NCBI GenBank assembly: GCA_023634235.1
Contig: JAMKCF010000008.1
Location: 13,607,676-13,671,675 of the forward strand
Direction of reading: 5' to 3'
DNA: 64,000 bases
Source of the DNA: Pisaster brevispinus
Lineage: Eukaryota > Echinodermata > Asteroidea > Forcipulatida > Asteriidae
Part shown: positions 24,013-35,480 of the stretch, in pieces
Layout of the letters: the number at the start of each line of letters is the position of its first letter
Position numbering within the stretch: the first letter of the stretch is position 1
Made by a program: the position numbers and the translations under genes
The notes under the pieces: model-generated
What the model was told of the DNA's origin: nothing
The model's input: only the letters and a program-made list of their open reading frames with translations
Database searches by the model: none

Positions 24013-27000
24013 CTGAGAAACAAAACAAAAGTCTGATTTATGATGTTGTACTCTTTCACTACGTGATTTCCCCGACACGACCCGTCAAGAATCGAAATCT
24101 TGAATCATGATTTATTTTCTTAATCCATTGGCACTGTTAACAGCAAACTTGTACATCAATCTTGTTGAAACAGACACTGAAAAATACAGTGTCATGTACT
24201 TTTGTCTGGATCCCAGCTTGTTTTGGGTTAGTGAATAAGTTGTCAAGTACTTTTGTGGACTTTACCACATAGTTTAATAGTTTCAAAAATAGTTTCAACA
24301 GAAGTTTCAACTGTCTAAATTGAGGGTTTTTTTGTTTTGCTTAAATACATTTTCTTCAACATCTGTATATTTGATAAAATGAAAAACAAACCCATAACCC
24401 CTACAGTCCCAAATCCTTCTATTTGACCCCTTGCACGCACCTCACACACATGGCAACTGTGCCACACTCATCATTTGTGGAGTCAATAGGTATACCTTTA
24501 AATGCCGCGTTGCCTAAAACAGGGACATTGACACCTAAAATGGCGCATCAAAGATTATTGCAATGATGATGTCAGGTGATTTGGGTCAAATGACCAATTG
24601 CTAAAGTGAAGGATTCAGAAGGACTGGGGCCAGTAGGCCCAAAACAACAAGTGCTTAGGGTCAGGCATATTAATCATTGTCCAAACAATTTGGTGTGGAG
24701 TGACATAAGAGAGGAGGATATGGCTGGAAGAATAAAGTCACATACTAGCCAAGCTGTGGTTAATAAGCAACATTTATGTGTGTGCAAGTCTAGCTCATGT
24801 GTTTTTTTTTCAGAATCTTGGGATCCCATGTTTATTGTTGTTATGTGTGATATTACAATTACATAGCATTGAGATATGCACAGTCTGTTATAAGAAAAGC
24901 TGGTGTTGTAACTCCTGGAGCAGCAGTGGTAAAACAAATGTTCTCATGTGATGTCTTGTTACACTAACGAGTCTTTATGACATGCCTTGTCTAACATTTG
25001 GAGATAAAAGGCCACAGATCAGCCTGTCTGAACAATAACATTAACAAGCTCACTTGTTATCAGCAAACATTTTTTCGTACGGATAAATACAATTATTCCA
25101 ATTAGACTTGTATTCATAAAGCTTTGAGGCTTGACCACAGGACAACATTTTATTCTGAAATATGCCTACAATGTTTCGTTGCATCATATTAATGTCCAGC
25201 CTCAAAATAAGCTCTAATTTGACTTTCAACATTGGCGCCTGAACCCTGCATGCCATCCTCGAAATGTATGCACACGGTTACACCAACGGACTGTTTCTAA
25301 CAGTGTGTTTCATAATAGTTTTTTCAATAGGTCTGAATCTTCAAAGAAGAGCCCAGACTCAAGAAAACAAAATGTAAAGCCATCAAGCCATCTGGAAGCC
25401 ACAATTGATTTCAGCCACTAGTTGCTGTAGCCCCTGGATGTTAACTCCTGGCTAAGAGCTTTGTTGTACAACTCCTATAGGACTTCCCTGAGGGGTGTTC
25501 ATTGATTGTTTTTTTGGTTTCTAGTCAAAGAATCAACTCCACGGTAGTTTGACATTTTCCATGCTATTTGGCTAGGGAACTTGGAATTTTAAAGATGTGT
25601 TACCAATTTTTGGGTGGGGTTACACAACATTTGTTTTTAAACGGACTGTTAAGAAGAGTCTGATGGCATCATGAAGTGTTTCAAAGGCCCATAATTCAAT
25701 TCAGGAGTTCTAGATAAGGCTTCTCTTTTGAAAAGGGCAATTGCAAAATTGAGAAATCAAGCTTTGAATTAACCCACATCACAGATGAAAATGGTTGCAC
25801 CATAGCTTGCCACAGTGCCCTTTATAAAAGATCCATTGAACGTTTGCATTTGATTCATAGAAGTGCCCTGTACCCAGAAAAAAAATTTCCACAGCGGAAA
25901 TGTCCAATCCCCTTCAAGAATTAAAAATCCAGGGCCTGAGAATGTCTGTGAGATTCGAGAACAGTCTGAAGACTGGAACACAAAATCGCAAAAGCCTCCT
26001 TGGCTGCAGTGAAACTTCAGGTCGGCCTGACTTATGACCAAATAATACAAATCTGGTGAAATTAATGCAGAAAATGTGTCTTCCCTGTACAAACAAAAAG
26101 TGCCAGATGTCACAGGAAACCTAATTCCCTTTTGAACTTGAACTTTGAATAACTGACATTCTTCCGTTGCATTGCAGCACTATTGCAGGTTCCACTTTTC
26201 AGAGGGACGAGGCGAGCAATGTTCAGAGCTGTTGATAAATGGGTTAGATTTCATTGTTTGTTTAGCTAAACGAGTAAACAGTGTCTGACTCAAGTCTGGG
26301 ATCTGGATCTTCACATACTGACGGGTAGAAGGGAAATAATTTGTGTTTGGGTAAAACTGAGAATTAATGGCCAGTTGAAATGGTTACATATAGTTTGAAA
26401 GACTTGGTCTAGTTTTGATGATACCGGAAAAATAGTGTGGTGATTATTATTATTATTTTTTTTTGTAATCTATGTCAGTGCTTATAAAAGTACCAAGTGC
26501 TTGTCAAATTGAAATGCTGTTAACTTGTGTTTGAACCTGTGGAAGGTATATGAAGGTCTATGCATTTATAGTAAAACTCACCCGTTGATGTGCCTTTTTG
26601 AGTGGGGTGTAGTTTGAACTTGTAAAATAAAATGAGATGCTGCATCAGCACAAGACTTTACAATTGAGGGGAGGGGGGAAACAAGGGGCAAAGAAATAAT
26701 TTTTTGGGGTGAGTAGTACATATCTGATTTTCGAATGTATTTTTTTTATAGCTCTGGTGTTTCTGTTCAGCAGAGTGTGGGTTCGAGTCCCATTCGTGAC
26801 ACTTGTGTCCTTAAGCTAGACACCGAACCATTATTGCTGCGTCCTTCGGATGGGACGTAAAGCCGTAGGTCCCATGTGTTGTGAATGCATGTAAAAGAAC
26901 CATGTGCACAGAGGAGGGGTTCGCCCCGGTGTTTCTGGTTTGATTGGCTGCATTACATGATGCTATGTAAAGGAATACTTCTCATACTTCAAAATTTAGC

Positions 27001-30000
27001 TCTGCATACCTTACTGAGCGCTTTGAGATGCCCATTGGGTGTGATAAAGCACTGTATAAGAACTCAGTATTATTATTACTTTTATTTGACTCCAATTTAT
27101 GTGATTAGTAAATCCAGTGTTTTTATAATAGCAGCAATGGCAGGGCTCAAGTTTTAGACTGGACCGCAGGCCCGAGGCCAGTAGTTTAAGTGTCGGGCCA
27201 GTCAATTTATGACCGGAGAAGTCCGGTGGTCTTGTGTTCTTTAGCTGGATATTAGTAAAGAATAATACCTCACTGTATACTATCTTGAACAAAAACCAAA
27301 TTATGTTCAAATGTTGATTCTGAGTCACAATAAAATACCTTTCAATTCTATTGAGTAATTTGATACTTAATACCCATAAAGGCAAATGAGAGAAGTCTTC
27401 TCTTTCATGTCTCAGGGCTTCTTCAAATAAAAACAGTTAAACGCGTGTGAAATTGTGTCAGGAACTTTGTTTCTCCATTAAGTTCTAGTCTTGTAAAAAC
27501 ACAGTTCTGGTCCAGTGAACATTTCGGGCTACAATTCCCGCGGTCCTGTGGATTTTCACCCCCAAATTTGAGCCCTGAATGGTACAGGCAAAAAACAGAC
27601 ATCAGCAAAATCATCCCAAAACAATAGTATAAACTGAATGGGTAGACTTTTCATTACTTTGACCTTACAATTGTCCCTTGTAAATAATTATTCATTTATA
27701 TTCCAAGCACGTAACAGCAAAGGTGATGCTGGAGCTGATCAGTGTCAATGAACCGTTAACTGAGAAGAAGGAGGGGGGAACACGACAAAAAACAGTCACT
27801 GCACATGAGTCTAAGTTAAAATGTTTAATTAAAAGCAAAATAAATAAATTACAGGTCAATTGCAGGGAACATCTGCTACCAGAACCCTGTCAGACACCTC
27901 ATTGTGATTGTGGAAGTTGTGGGTCCTTTTTAATTGTGTTTATTAACTGTCTGGTTTCGTGGAGATATGAATAGCTTGAAATAAATGATGGTCATTAGCG
28001 GTGAGGTAATGTCTTTGAATTCCCCCATTTAGCTGCTCTTTGCTTCAACTGTGGTGTGTGCCGGCAGCGCAGCGCAGTGACATCTGGTTTAGAAAAAAAA
28101 CAACCAACCATCAGTACCTGGCAGTCGCTCTGCCATTACCACCTGCCTACTGATCCCGTTAAATATCACAGTGATAATACCATCATCTGCATGTCTAGAC
28201 TAAACAATTTACCATGGTCAATTTAGTATTGTTTCCTAATCCCCTCTCATAAAATATTTATATATATATATATTTTTTCATATTTGTGTGGAAATTACAA
28301 GCGTCTTTGTTATAGGGTAACCTTGTTGTCAAGGGAGCTCACGTTTGCTCTCTTTGGTCACGTTTTCTCACTGTCCACTGCTGATGGTCATTCATTCTGT
28401 CGGCTCAAAGCCGCCAGTAATGGACTTCACAACCTTCGGATAGCAAAGTGTAATCCCTCTACAGTTTGAAGTTGTCAAGGGAAACATGTGCCTAATGTAC
28501 AAAGTTGCTTTACCAATCAGAATACAAAGTCCAGAACAATTGTCTTTAGTGAACTGTCTCTAGACTTTGAAAGTATTTTTTTTTTATTGAGCAGTTGGCA
28601 ATGTGATCAAATTCAAGCAGAATTTATTGTCAATATTAACACGTAGATATTGACTCTCATGGTCATTTCCTGGTGTTGTTTATATTTATAGTCTTGATTA
28701 ATTTCCAATGCTCGTTGCATAATCCACCTTTTAAGAGCCAATCTGTGAGGGCCTTCATGGATTTTGACTCCATTCGTGAGAAAACAATGACATTTGAAGT
28801 GTTGGAGTTTTTGTGGGTGGGCCTGTGTTTGTGACAACTTAACATTTATATAATCTTTTTTTTTCTTTCTTTTTTTTCAGAAGGTCCTAGGGTGGTTTTT
28901 TAGATTTCCGAGGCCAAAGAAACTGAGTAGTTCTGTAGATTTTTAAAACTTCAACCTTGAAAGTGCATAGCAAATGACCCCAATGTCCATCAGGTAAATG
29001 TGACTTTCTGTCAGAACTTAACAGCGGCACTGGAATGGCCGAGGGTGCCTTCGGTTAGTTTAAGACCTGCCTCAAAGAGCAAGCTCCATGTAATACTCAC
29101 GTCTTTATAACTTGTTCTCAAGAAACCCCAGTCATTTGGCCACCTGCGGGAAGCATCTATTTCATACTTAATATGATCCTTCCTACAGGAGAGGAAAAAA
29201 AGAAAGAAATACAACAAAATAGATCAATGAAACTGTGCAAGTGCTGTCAAACCATTTTTTCAAGTGTTCATTCATCAACTGCTCATCCTGTTGAAGGGTT
29301 GAATATTAATAGTTATTAGTTGCCACTGGGAAAGAAAGGTGTTGCCTTTAAATCTAGTGAAGGGCTTGAGGAGTCTTTGATTCATGTGCTGTATAAATGC
29401 AGTTTTATTATTAGCTGTTATTTTTATTTTTAATTATCATTATTTCTATTATTTTTAATACTGCAGCCTAAGCTGCCAATGCCTTAAATTTGACAAACCA
29501 TTTGTAATAATTTGAAACCATTCTCAACCATAACTGCAAAGAAAATGGAAAGGGTCTCTGATTTTGTACAATTTTAAAACACAAAATATTTACAGAGAGG
29601 ACTTTTTTTAAACCAATCGGGTAGCAGGTATTTTTTTTGCATGGACTCTATTGGCATGGTTAGGACAACCATGGTCGTTAACATAATTTTGGTTTAAAAA
29701 ATGACCCAAAATAAACAAACAAAACTAACGCTTGAAACTGTCACCACATTATTTTTAAATAGGGAGAACGCCAACATAGGGCTAGAAAGCTGAGTTGGTA
29801 AGCACCGGCTCGTTAATCTGGAGGCCGCAGGTTCAAGTCCTGCTCTAGTCAATGTTTCTTTGTTCAACCTGAAACTGTTAAAAAATTTACTCAGTCAGTT
29901 GCCCTTGTGGTTTATTACTTTATATCACTTTTAAATGAAACAGCAAAGTTCATGCTGTTTGAACATTCGATAAAAGAGTTATCGAGCTGTTGAGAACTAC

Positions 30001-33000
30001 TTCGCAAAATGATGCCAGGTAACTTGTTGTACCATCTTCTGACTGAGCACACTTTCTTAGACTCCTGTGTCAGTTTGAATGTAAAGATGTTACTAATGAA
30101 TGCACCTTCCCTTGAGTCCTTTAGAGCACTTGCTTTTCTGTTATAATCAATGCCGTACGCCCAGACATGGCTGACTTTGCGGATTTTGTAACCAGAAATA
30201 TCTTGGGTCAAAAAAAACCTGACCAGTTTGTTTTATTTGAGCACTAGGTATTGCTGGCATGCTGAAATACAGAGTAGAATATAACTCTTTCTGTCACCTC
30301 TTTCTTGGGGGAGAGTGGGACAGTGTCCATTGCTGAAGCGGGCTAGCTTTGGGTGTTTTGGTGCAAGCGGCTTGTTCTCACTATGGTCTCCATTGGGTTC
30401 GGAGTTTAGTTTTGCAGCTGCCTGGACATGTCATGCACAGCAGATGGAACTGATATGCTTAATCCTCATTACGTATTACATATCCTGGTGTCGTCTGGCA
30501 GAGGTTTAAAGCGGTCCGTCACTTTCAAGACCTGGGCCCAATTTCGGAGAGCTGCTTTAAAGCACAAAACCAGAATAAGGTAACCAGCCAAAAGACCTCG
30601 TCATGTGTACCATTTGTGCCTGGTACCCTGCCAATTGTTACTTAGCAGAAAGTTTTTAAGTAATAGTAACCAGACAAAATACCTTGTCATGTGTACCATT
30701 TGTGCCTGGTACCCCGCCAATTGTTACTTAGCAGAAAGTTTTTAAGTAATAGTTTCTGCTTCAAAGCAGCCTGGGCCCTGGTACTATACATTTACACAAT
30801 ACTTTTCTTTGAAAAAATATCAGGAAGTCCTGTGGAAATGTTGAGGGGCAACAAGGTAATAGAGGTAATGGTCTCTGTGAAATGTCCAACATTCTGATAG
30901 AGGTAGTAAGACCGTTACTATGTGACTGATGATGCTTCGCTTTTGGAAGGGCAAGGGCACTAAGGCATTTTCTCCTTGGTAAAGGGCATCTGTATGAGTA
31001 AATTGTAAATTTCTATGGGAACATTTCATGGGGCACCAAGGCAATGCCATGGGCCAATGGAGGCAATTTCTTCTATTGCCTCCGTGAAATATCAGGCCTG
31101 TACTACAAAGTAGGACTTGGGATACAGAAAAATACTGTGACTTGTTACACATATAGATGTTTAGACACCCATACCTCCTGACACCGCTGATGCTTCTTCA
31201 TAATCCTTTAATCTTATTTTATTTAATTTTTTAATTCCATTTTTAAAATTCTGGCTGTGAAGCCAAGGATTCTCAGAAAAGCAAAACTTAATTACTATCT
31301 AGCCAAGTATTCCCACAGAGAGAAGACAAAAAAGGAATTTTTAGATGTGGAAGGAAAAACCCCAGAAAATTATTCCAGGGAAAACCCACGCCATCAGTTA
31401 GGGACTGAAATCCAATGCACATAGTGCCCACTGCAGGATTCGAACCAGGGTCCTAGAGTCTCTTGCCTCCTGAGGCATGACAAAATGAAAACTAAACATG
31501 AAGGCCTAACCCCTGTGTAGCCATTTCTCAAAAACCGATGAGAGGTTTTACTACATGTACATGCCAATGGAATTTCCTGAGAAGGGTTTTGCTGAGTTTG
31601 ACAGGTCTGTTGTGTCCCTTTAAAGTGGTCAGTCACCCTATAACCATGAGCAGAGTGTTTTGCACTTGTCCCAGTATTAAAACTGATTACACGACAAGTG
31701 AATACAGATTAATGTTCTCAAGTGATTATCGAAGAGTAACTATTGAAATTTTCATTGAAGGAGACAGGTCCTTTGAGTTGTTAAGTTCTTCCAAATGGAT
31801 GAGGGGGGGGGGGGGGCCCAGGACCCACCAAGTCAACAATAAACTGCTGAAATTAATTTAGAATTGTCATACCCTTTGTACGGCCAATTACTGGACTAAT
31901 GATGCCCCTTCGGCCCTTGCCGCTTGTCCTAGATGTAAAATTGACTTGGGATGGTTTCTCTTCAAACTGTTCATTTCTAAAATGCACTAAGTTCTAAGTC
32001 TTAATTTGTCTAGGCTACGTATTGTCAACTCCAAGCAGACGGTGTGAAGTGACTACCTTTACGGGTGGCTGTTCATGGATTTAAAAAGAATAGACTAAAA
32101 CAAAGCAAAGTAAAGACCATTATACAAAGTGCTCGGTAAACATCGCAGACTGCATTTTCATATTTAGGCCTGTGTTGTCCAAGTTTGCCTACCATGGAAG
32201 AAAAATTACACCACAATCATTGCGCTTATATTTCCAACTGGTAGATGCCAGATTAAAAGTTAAATTGACAGAATTCAACCTGTATAAACCACTAGACAGG
32301 GGCTCATCTCTGCCACCAGTAATATGTCAGATTCTCCTTTCAAGTCTGTTGGCGTTTGTAGGGCAGCCCCTTTCACAATACACTTTAATCCTAAGAGTCT
32401 CCGAGTTGAGGACAACTTAAAGACAGAGAATTTCTGGATTAAGTGGAGCATTCACACTACACTTTTCAGGGCTAAAAATTCTCAGGATTAACGAACCAAA
32501 AAATGACTTAATCCTGGTAAAATTTAGCCCTGCCTAGGACTAGGGTTAACCCACCAATCTCGGTGTTAGTCTGGAACTGGGATAACTTTTCTCTGGTTGA
32601 GATATTGTAGTGTGAAAGGAATCTCTGGATCAGTTTTAACCCGTGTAGAAGACTTTTTACACGGGTCACCTTTCTCAGGGATCAAAGGTAGGTAGTGTTA
32701 AAAGGGCTTTACATTTTGCGAAATTTGTGTTTACTAGAAGATGCGTTGCATGGTTTAATTGATATGAATGAAATAATCGCATGGTGTCATACTGATACAT
32801 GTGTATGGCGTCACTGACTTTGCTTATTCTCGTTCAGTGTTGATTTTCCAGACGTTGGTCTATTATGTACAATGTACAATAATTTGTGTACAAAAAACAC
32901 ACAATGTACAAAAGCGCACTGAACTCATATTCCCAAAGATTACAGTATGAGTTCAACAAACATGTAATTACTGTTTTAACTCGTACACTAGACTTGATGA

Positions 33001-35058
33001 CAAGTCGTTATTCAGTGTCTATTTGTCTGCCAGCGCTGCCTATTACAAACACACATCCTGCCGTTCATGCAACAGTCACAGTGCTATTGTACATTCATGC
33101 AACGGTCGTAGGTAGCGCGTGGCAAGGTCCGTCAGCTCTAACGACTTGAGTAGCTTGTTCCCAGCCGAATATTCATATATGGTAAATTATACATTGCATA
33201 TGCAAAAGTTGCCATAGAGAGGACCAATGGTAGCTCGTCTGACAAAATTGGAAAAATTCATTATAAACATGGGAATGTATCTTTTCTGTTGGCTTTTTTT
33301 TTTTAATGACAGTTTATTTGCCAACATCAATGTAAAAAGCATAACATTTTAATCATTGTAAGAATTTCTTAACTTTCTTTTAAGATAAATTTGAACAATG
33401 CATTATCATAAAATGTTACTATCGATAATAAACCCCCTATCAAAGAATGAAATGTGCGCTCGGTAGCTCCTTTTGCTTCATGTGACTTGCCATACGCTGC
33501 AAGATGTATGATGAATATTCAGGTCTTCACGATTCTTAACCAATCAAACTGCTCCATCCAATTTTGGTAGCAAGTCCAATTGCATGTGTACAAAGCTGGG
33601 TACAAGTTATTCAAGACGGTAATTGCGACTGACTCACACACATGTTGGGATCGAGGATGTGTGTACCGTCCCCGCAGCTAGACCGCACAACAATTACCGA
33701 CTTGATTTCAAGACTACTCGTACACCAACCAACTCATACTCCAACCATCTCATACTCCAACAAACTCACACTCCCAGCCACACTACCAATCCGTACTCGG
33801 ACCGTCTTGTACACCAACCAACTCGTACTCTGATCGTCTCATACTCCAACCAACTCGTACTTCAACCAATTCGAACTCCAACCAATTTGTACTCAGACCG
33901 GCTCGTACATCATGTACTCCAACTAACTTGTACTCTGACCATCTCACACTTTGACCATCTTGTACTCCAACCAACTTGTGCACTTAAATTTGTCACAAAC
34001 AATGAACTTTAACTTGAGAGTATTTTCAGAATTGAAGTAATTTAGATTTTCTTTTTGGTTCAAAACCAAATTCCCATTTACTTGGAAAGATACTTGTTCT
34101 CCGTGATTTATTATTAATATTCTCTTGAGTTAAATGATTGAAATAATTTGATAATTCCCATTCCAGTTCTCCCGTTTCAGAAAGATACGGGTCAACCTCG
34201 TAAATTATTATACATATAAAAAAAACCAATAACAATAGAATTATGCAAGACAAATTTACTGCCTTCATGTTACCAACAGGGTAGATTTAAAAGGCTGAAA
34301 AAGAAAGAAAACTTGTCATTAGGTCTATTTCATCAATCACCATGGTAAACATTGCGTTGTTATTGCTAGCCATTCCTGCAGGACAAATATTTTAATTGAA
34401 ACTTCAAATATTGGGGAATATAATTATAATCATACATGTGTGTACTTCTATTGCGAGAATATCTTTCAAAACTTAACATTCTTCATGCATGAAATGGTCG
34501 GAGTATGAGTTGGTCGGAGTACAATACAAGTTGGTCGGAGTTTGAGTTGATCTGTTGGTTGGAGGTACGAGTTGACCTGTTTCCCTTGGCTTTGACAGTA
34601 TCTCTGATGGACATTTTTTCTCTCGAAGATTGATGTACCTAGTTTAGTCATATTTTAACTGTAATCTATACTTCTTGATAAAAACTTTTGTTTTTTCGAT
34701 AATAATAACAATAACATGTCTGTTTCTAATTTAAACTTCATACCCTATAAGTATAAAGTAAATTCATATCTCATGGAGTCATAGTATCTATGAACTGCAC
34801 TATTGGTCATGTTTACCGGCCAGAGGTCAACATCAAATTCAGAATGGAACTGAATTAGTGAAGATGGCAATTGCATAGGAACTAAAAATTGTACTTGGCC
34901 CTACACTACAGTTTGTATTGTACACTTTGCCTGTGCACTCGTACCCGTACCTGTGCAGTTCAGTAAATTTTGTTTCAACTTAAAACTTACCAAATCTGGT
35001 CATTTGCTACAAAATTTAGACCAGCCACGGCATTTCCTACTGCCGGCCTTTCTGCCAT
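23755..35058 (-). CDS. CIMIP1: CIMIP1 (C20orf85/LLC1) homologue, ciliary microtubule inner protein, three coding exons
   Basis: Joining 35058-34991, 29182-29101 and 24012-23755 on the minus strand gives 68+82+258 nt, which is 135 codons plus TAA. Human C20orf85 is about 137 residues. Residues 1-23 start MAERP and end NDQIW, like human MAQKP...QDEIW. W37-P38-x-x-W41-G42-F43-L44 matches human WPQNWGFL. Residues 80-94 (RYIKVLPSPKPYPQT) match human KYIKVFPSPPVPQT. GWRS (100-103) and the C-terminal WPAEG (129-133) also match (human GWRS, WPKQG). Exon phases agree at both junctions, and the codon split by intron 1 becomes the expected Trp. There is no signal peptide or membrane segment. The family (Pfam LLC1) is known from motile cilia and annotated as a microtubule inner protein of axonemal doublets; a role in cilia or sperm is inferred from homology. 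An AATAAA overlaps the stop codon (23754-23759) and is too close to be a convincing poly(A) signal. The human comparison is from memory. Confidence 0.93.
26752..27075 (+). repeat. tRNA-like SINE, family C copy 3
   Basis: B box GTGGGTTCGAGTCCCATT is followed by the order of blocks seen in copy 1. The tail GAGCGCTTTGAGATGCCCAT and CACTGTATAAGAACTCAGTA ends in a short ATT-rich microsatellite. It is the best-preserved copy and lies in CIMIP1 intron 2. Confidence 0.85.
27141..27577 (-). mobile_element. foldback/TIR MITE, family E copy 2
   Basis: It is bounded by CAGGGCTCAAG and AAATTTGAGCCCTG, with AATGG on both sides (27136-27140 and 27578-27582). The inner sequence is the reverse complement of copy 1, with about 60 bp more. 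It lies in CIMIP1 intron 2, immediately after the family C SINE. Confidence 0.8.
28258..28274. repeat. TA microsatellite
   Basis: Alternating TA within CIMIP1 intron 2, next to a T-run. Confidence 0.8.
29101..29182 (-). CDS. CIMIP1: CIMIP1 coding exon 2
   Basis: A pyrimidine-rich tract ending CTGTAG (complement of 29188-29183) precedes the exon and GTGAGTATT (complement of 29100-29092) follows it. One base completes Trp23, then 27 codons encode residues 24-50, including the family signature WPNDWGFL. The exon ends in phase 0, matching exon 3. Confidence 0.94.
29778..29930 (+). repeat. tRNA-derived SINE, family H copy 3
   Basis: GGGCTAGAAAGCTGAGTTGG begins the tRNA-like head, GGTTCAAGTCC (29830-29840) is the B box, and TCAATGTTTCTTTGTTCAA and CCCTTGTGGTTTATTACTT are the shared body and tail. 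It lies in CIMIP1 intron 1, antisense to the gene. Confidence 0.85.
30532..30778. repeat. foldback element, family D copy 3, with internal tandem duplication
   Basis: It is bounded by CTGGGCCCAATTTCGGAGAG (then CTGCTTTAAAGCA) and CTTCAAAGCAGCCTGGGCCC. Inside, an 86-bp unit is present twice (30581-30666 and 30667-30752) with few differences. It lies in CIMIP1 intron 1. Confidence 0.75.
30820..31105 (+). repeat. dispersed repeat, family F, two adjacent copies
   Basis: 30835-30890 (GTGGAAATGTTGAGGGGCAA) and 30935-31105 (TTTTCTCCTTGGTAAAGGGC; ATGGGGCACCAAGGCAATGC; GTGAAATATCAGGCCTG) share the family core GGGGCAYCAAGG. The second is the fullest copy in the window. Confidence 0.65.
31195..31490 (-). 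repeat. tRNA-like SINE, family J
   Basis: The plus strand shows GATGTGGAAGGAAAAACCCC, GGGAAAACCCACGCCATCAG and then GCAGGATTCGAACCAGGGTC, which is a complement B box. I recall this block order from dispersed repeats of marine deuterostomes. Only this copy is in the window. Confidence 0.6.
32469..32530. repeat. hairpin, foldback-like
   Basis: GGGCTAAAAATTCTCAGGAT and ATCCTGGTAAAATTTAGCCC are inverted with a few mismatches. The following 170 bp contain further similar pieces (ATCTCTGGATCAG). Confidence 0.5.
33717..33979 (+). repeat. minisatellite, 16-bp unit
   Basis: About 16 units of consensus CTCGTACTCCAACCAA, with variants such as CTCATACTCCAACCAT and CTTGTACTCTGACCAT. A 129-codon frame across it is a by-product of the repeat. 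It lies in CIMIP1 intron 1. Confidence 0.88.
34496..34577 (-). repeat. minisatellite, same unit in inverted orientation
   Basis: GGTCGGAGTATGAGTTGGTC and further TTGGTCGGAGT units are the reverse complement of the array that ends 517 bp upstream. About five units. Confidence 0.82.
34991..35058 (-). CDS. CIMIP1: CIMIP1 coding exon 1
   Basis: Starts at the ATG whose complement is 35056-35058, with A at -3 and G at +4. It encodes residues 1-22 plus two bases (TG) of Trp23. The donor GTAAGT follows immediately (complement of 34990-34985). The translated N-terminus aligns with the human protein from the first Met to the DxIW motif. This supports both the start and the boundary, although the exon is too short to stand out as an ORF. 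Confidence 0.9.
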
Positions 35059-35480
35059 TATGCCTCGTTGATTGATTTCTTAAAAAGTAAGCAGGGAAAA
35101 CTTGCTGAAACTGGCATTAATCAGAGTTAAGCACAAGGATGGTTAACTGACGATCAAGAACTTTCCGACAGGAATGGCTCACAACAAACGTGCGGCAAAC
35201 CTGTAGTCATGGGAACAAGACGCCCCCTACCGTACCTGCTGCCAGCAGCTGCAATGCATGTTAATTAATTGATTGATTCGACGAGTTCATTACGGGTAGG
35301 AGGCAGGTATTATTAGAGGGGCGGAAGTGTGATAAATAACCCAGATATATATTTTTCCTTAGGTTTATCATTCCAAAATGAAAATAATAGAAGCCTTACA
35401 CAAAATTAAACTGATTAAGTTACGTAAATCTTACAGGTTTTCTCCCCCGTATTTTTTTATTTTAAACTAGCAATAAGCCC
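35059..35480 (-). promoter_or_regulatory. probable CIMIP1 5' flank/promoter
   Basis: This is the stretch immediately upstream of the CIMIP1 start codon. It holds the X-box-like site at 35203-35216, a homeodomain-type AT motif (TTAATTAATTGATTGATT, 35261-35278) and no recognisable transposon, unlike most of the window. No TATA box is obvious. The transcription start was not located. Being free of repeats beside a gene start is suggestive of regulatory function only. Confidence 0.5.
35203..35216. promoter_or_regulatory. RFX X-box-like site upstream of CIMIP1
   Basis: GTAGTCATGGGAAC on the plus strand fits the X-box consensus GTHNYYATRRNAAC at every position. The minus-strand reading fits the looser RYYNYYATRRNRAC with one mismatch. 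It lies 145-158 bp upstream of the CIMIP1 start codon. RFX factors control many cilium genes through such proximal sites. Binding here is inferred. Confidence 0.6.

Noticed and set aside
33717..33979. CRISPR-like array
   Set aside because: Units are contiguous without unique spacers and the DNA is animal, so this is a minisatellite.
33623..34012. 129-codon open frame with repeated LVLQPT/TPT motifs
   Set aside because: It is a translation of the 16-bp minisatellite, with no splice or start support.
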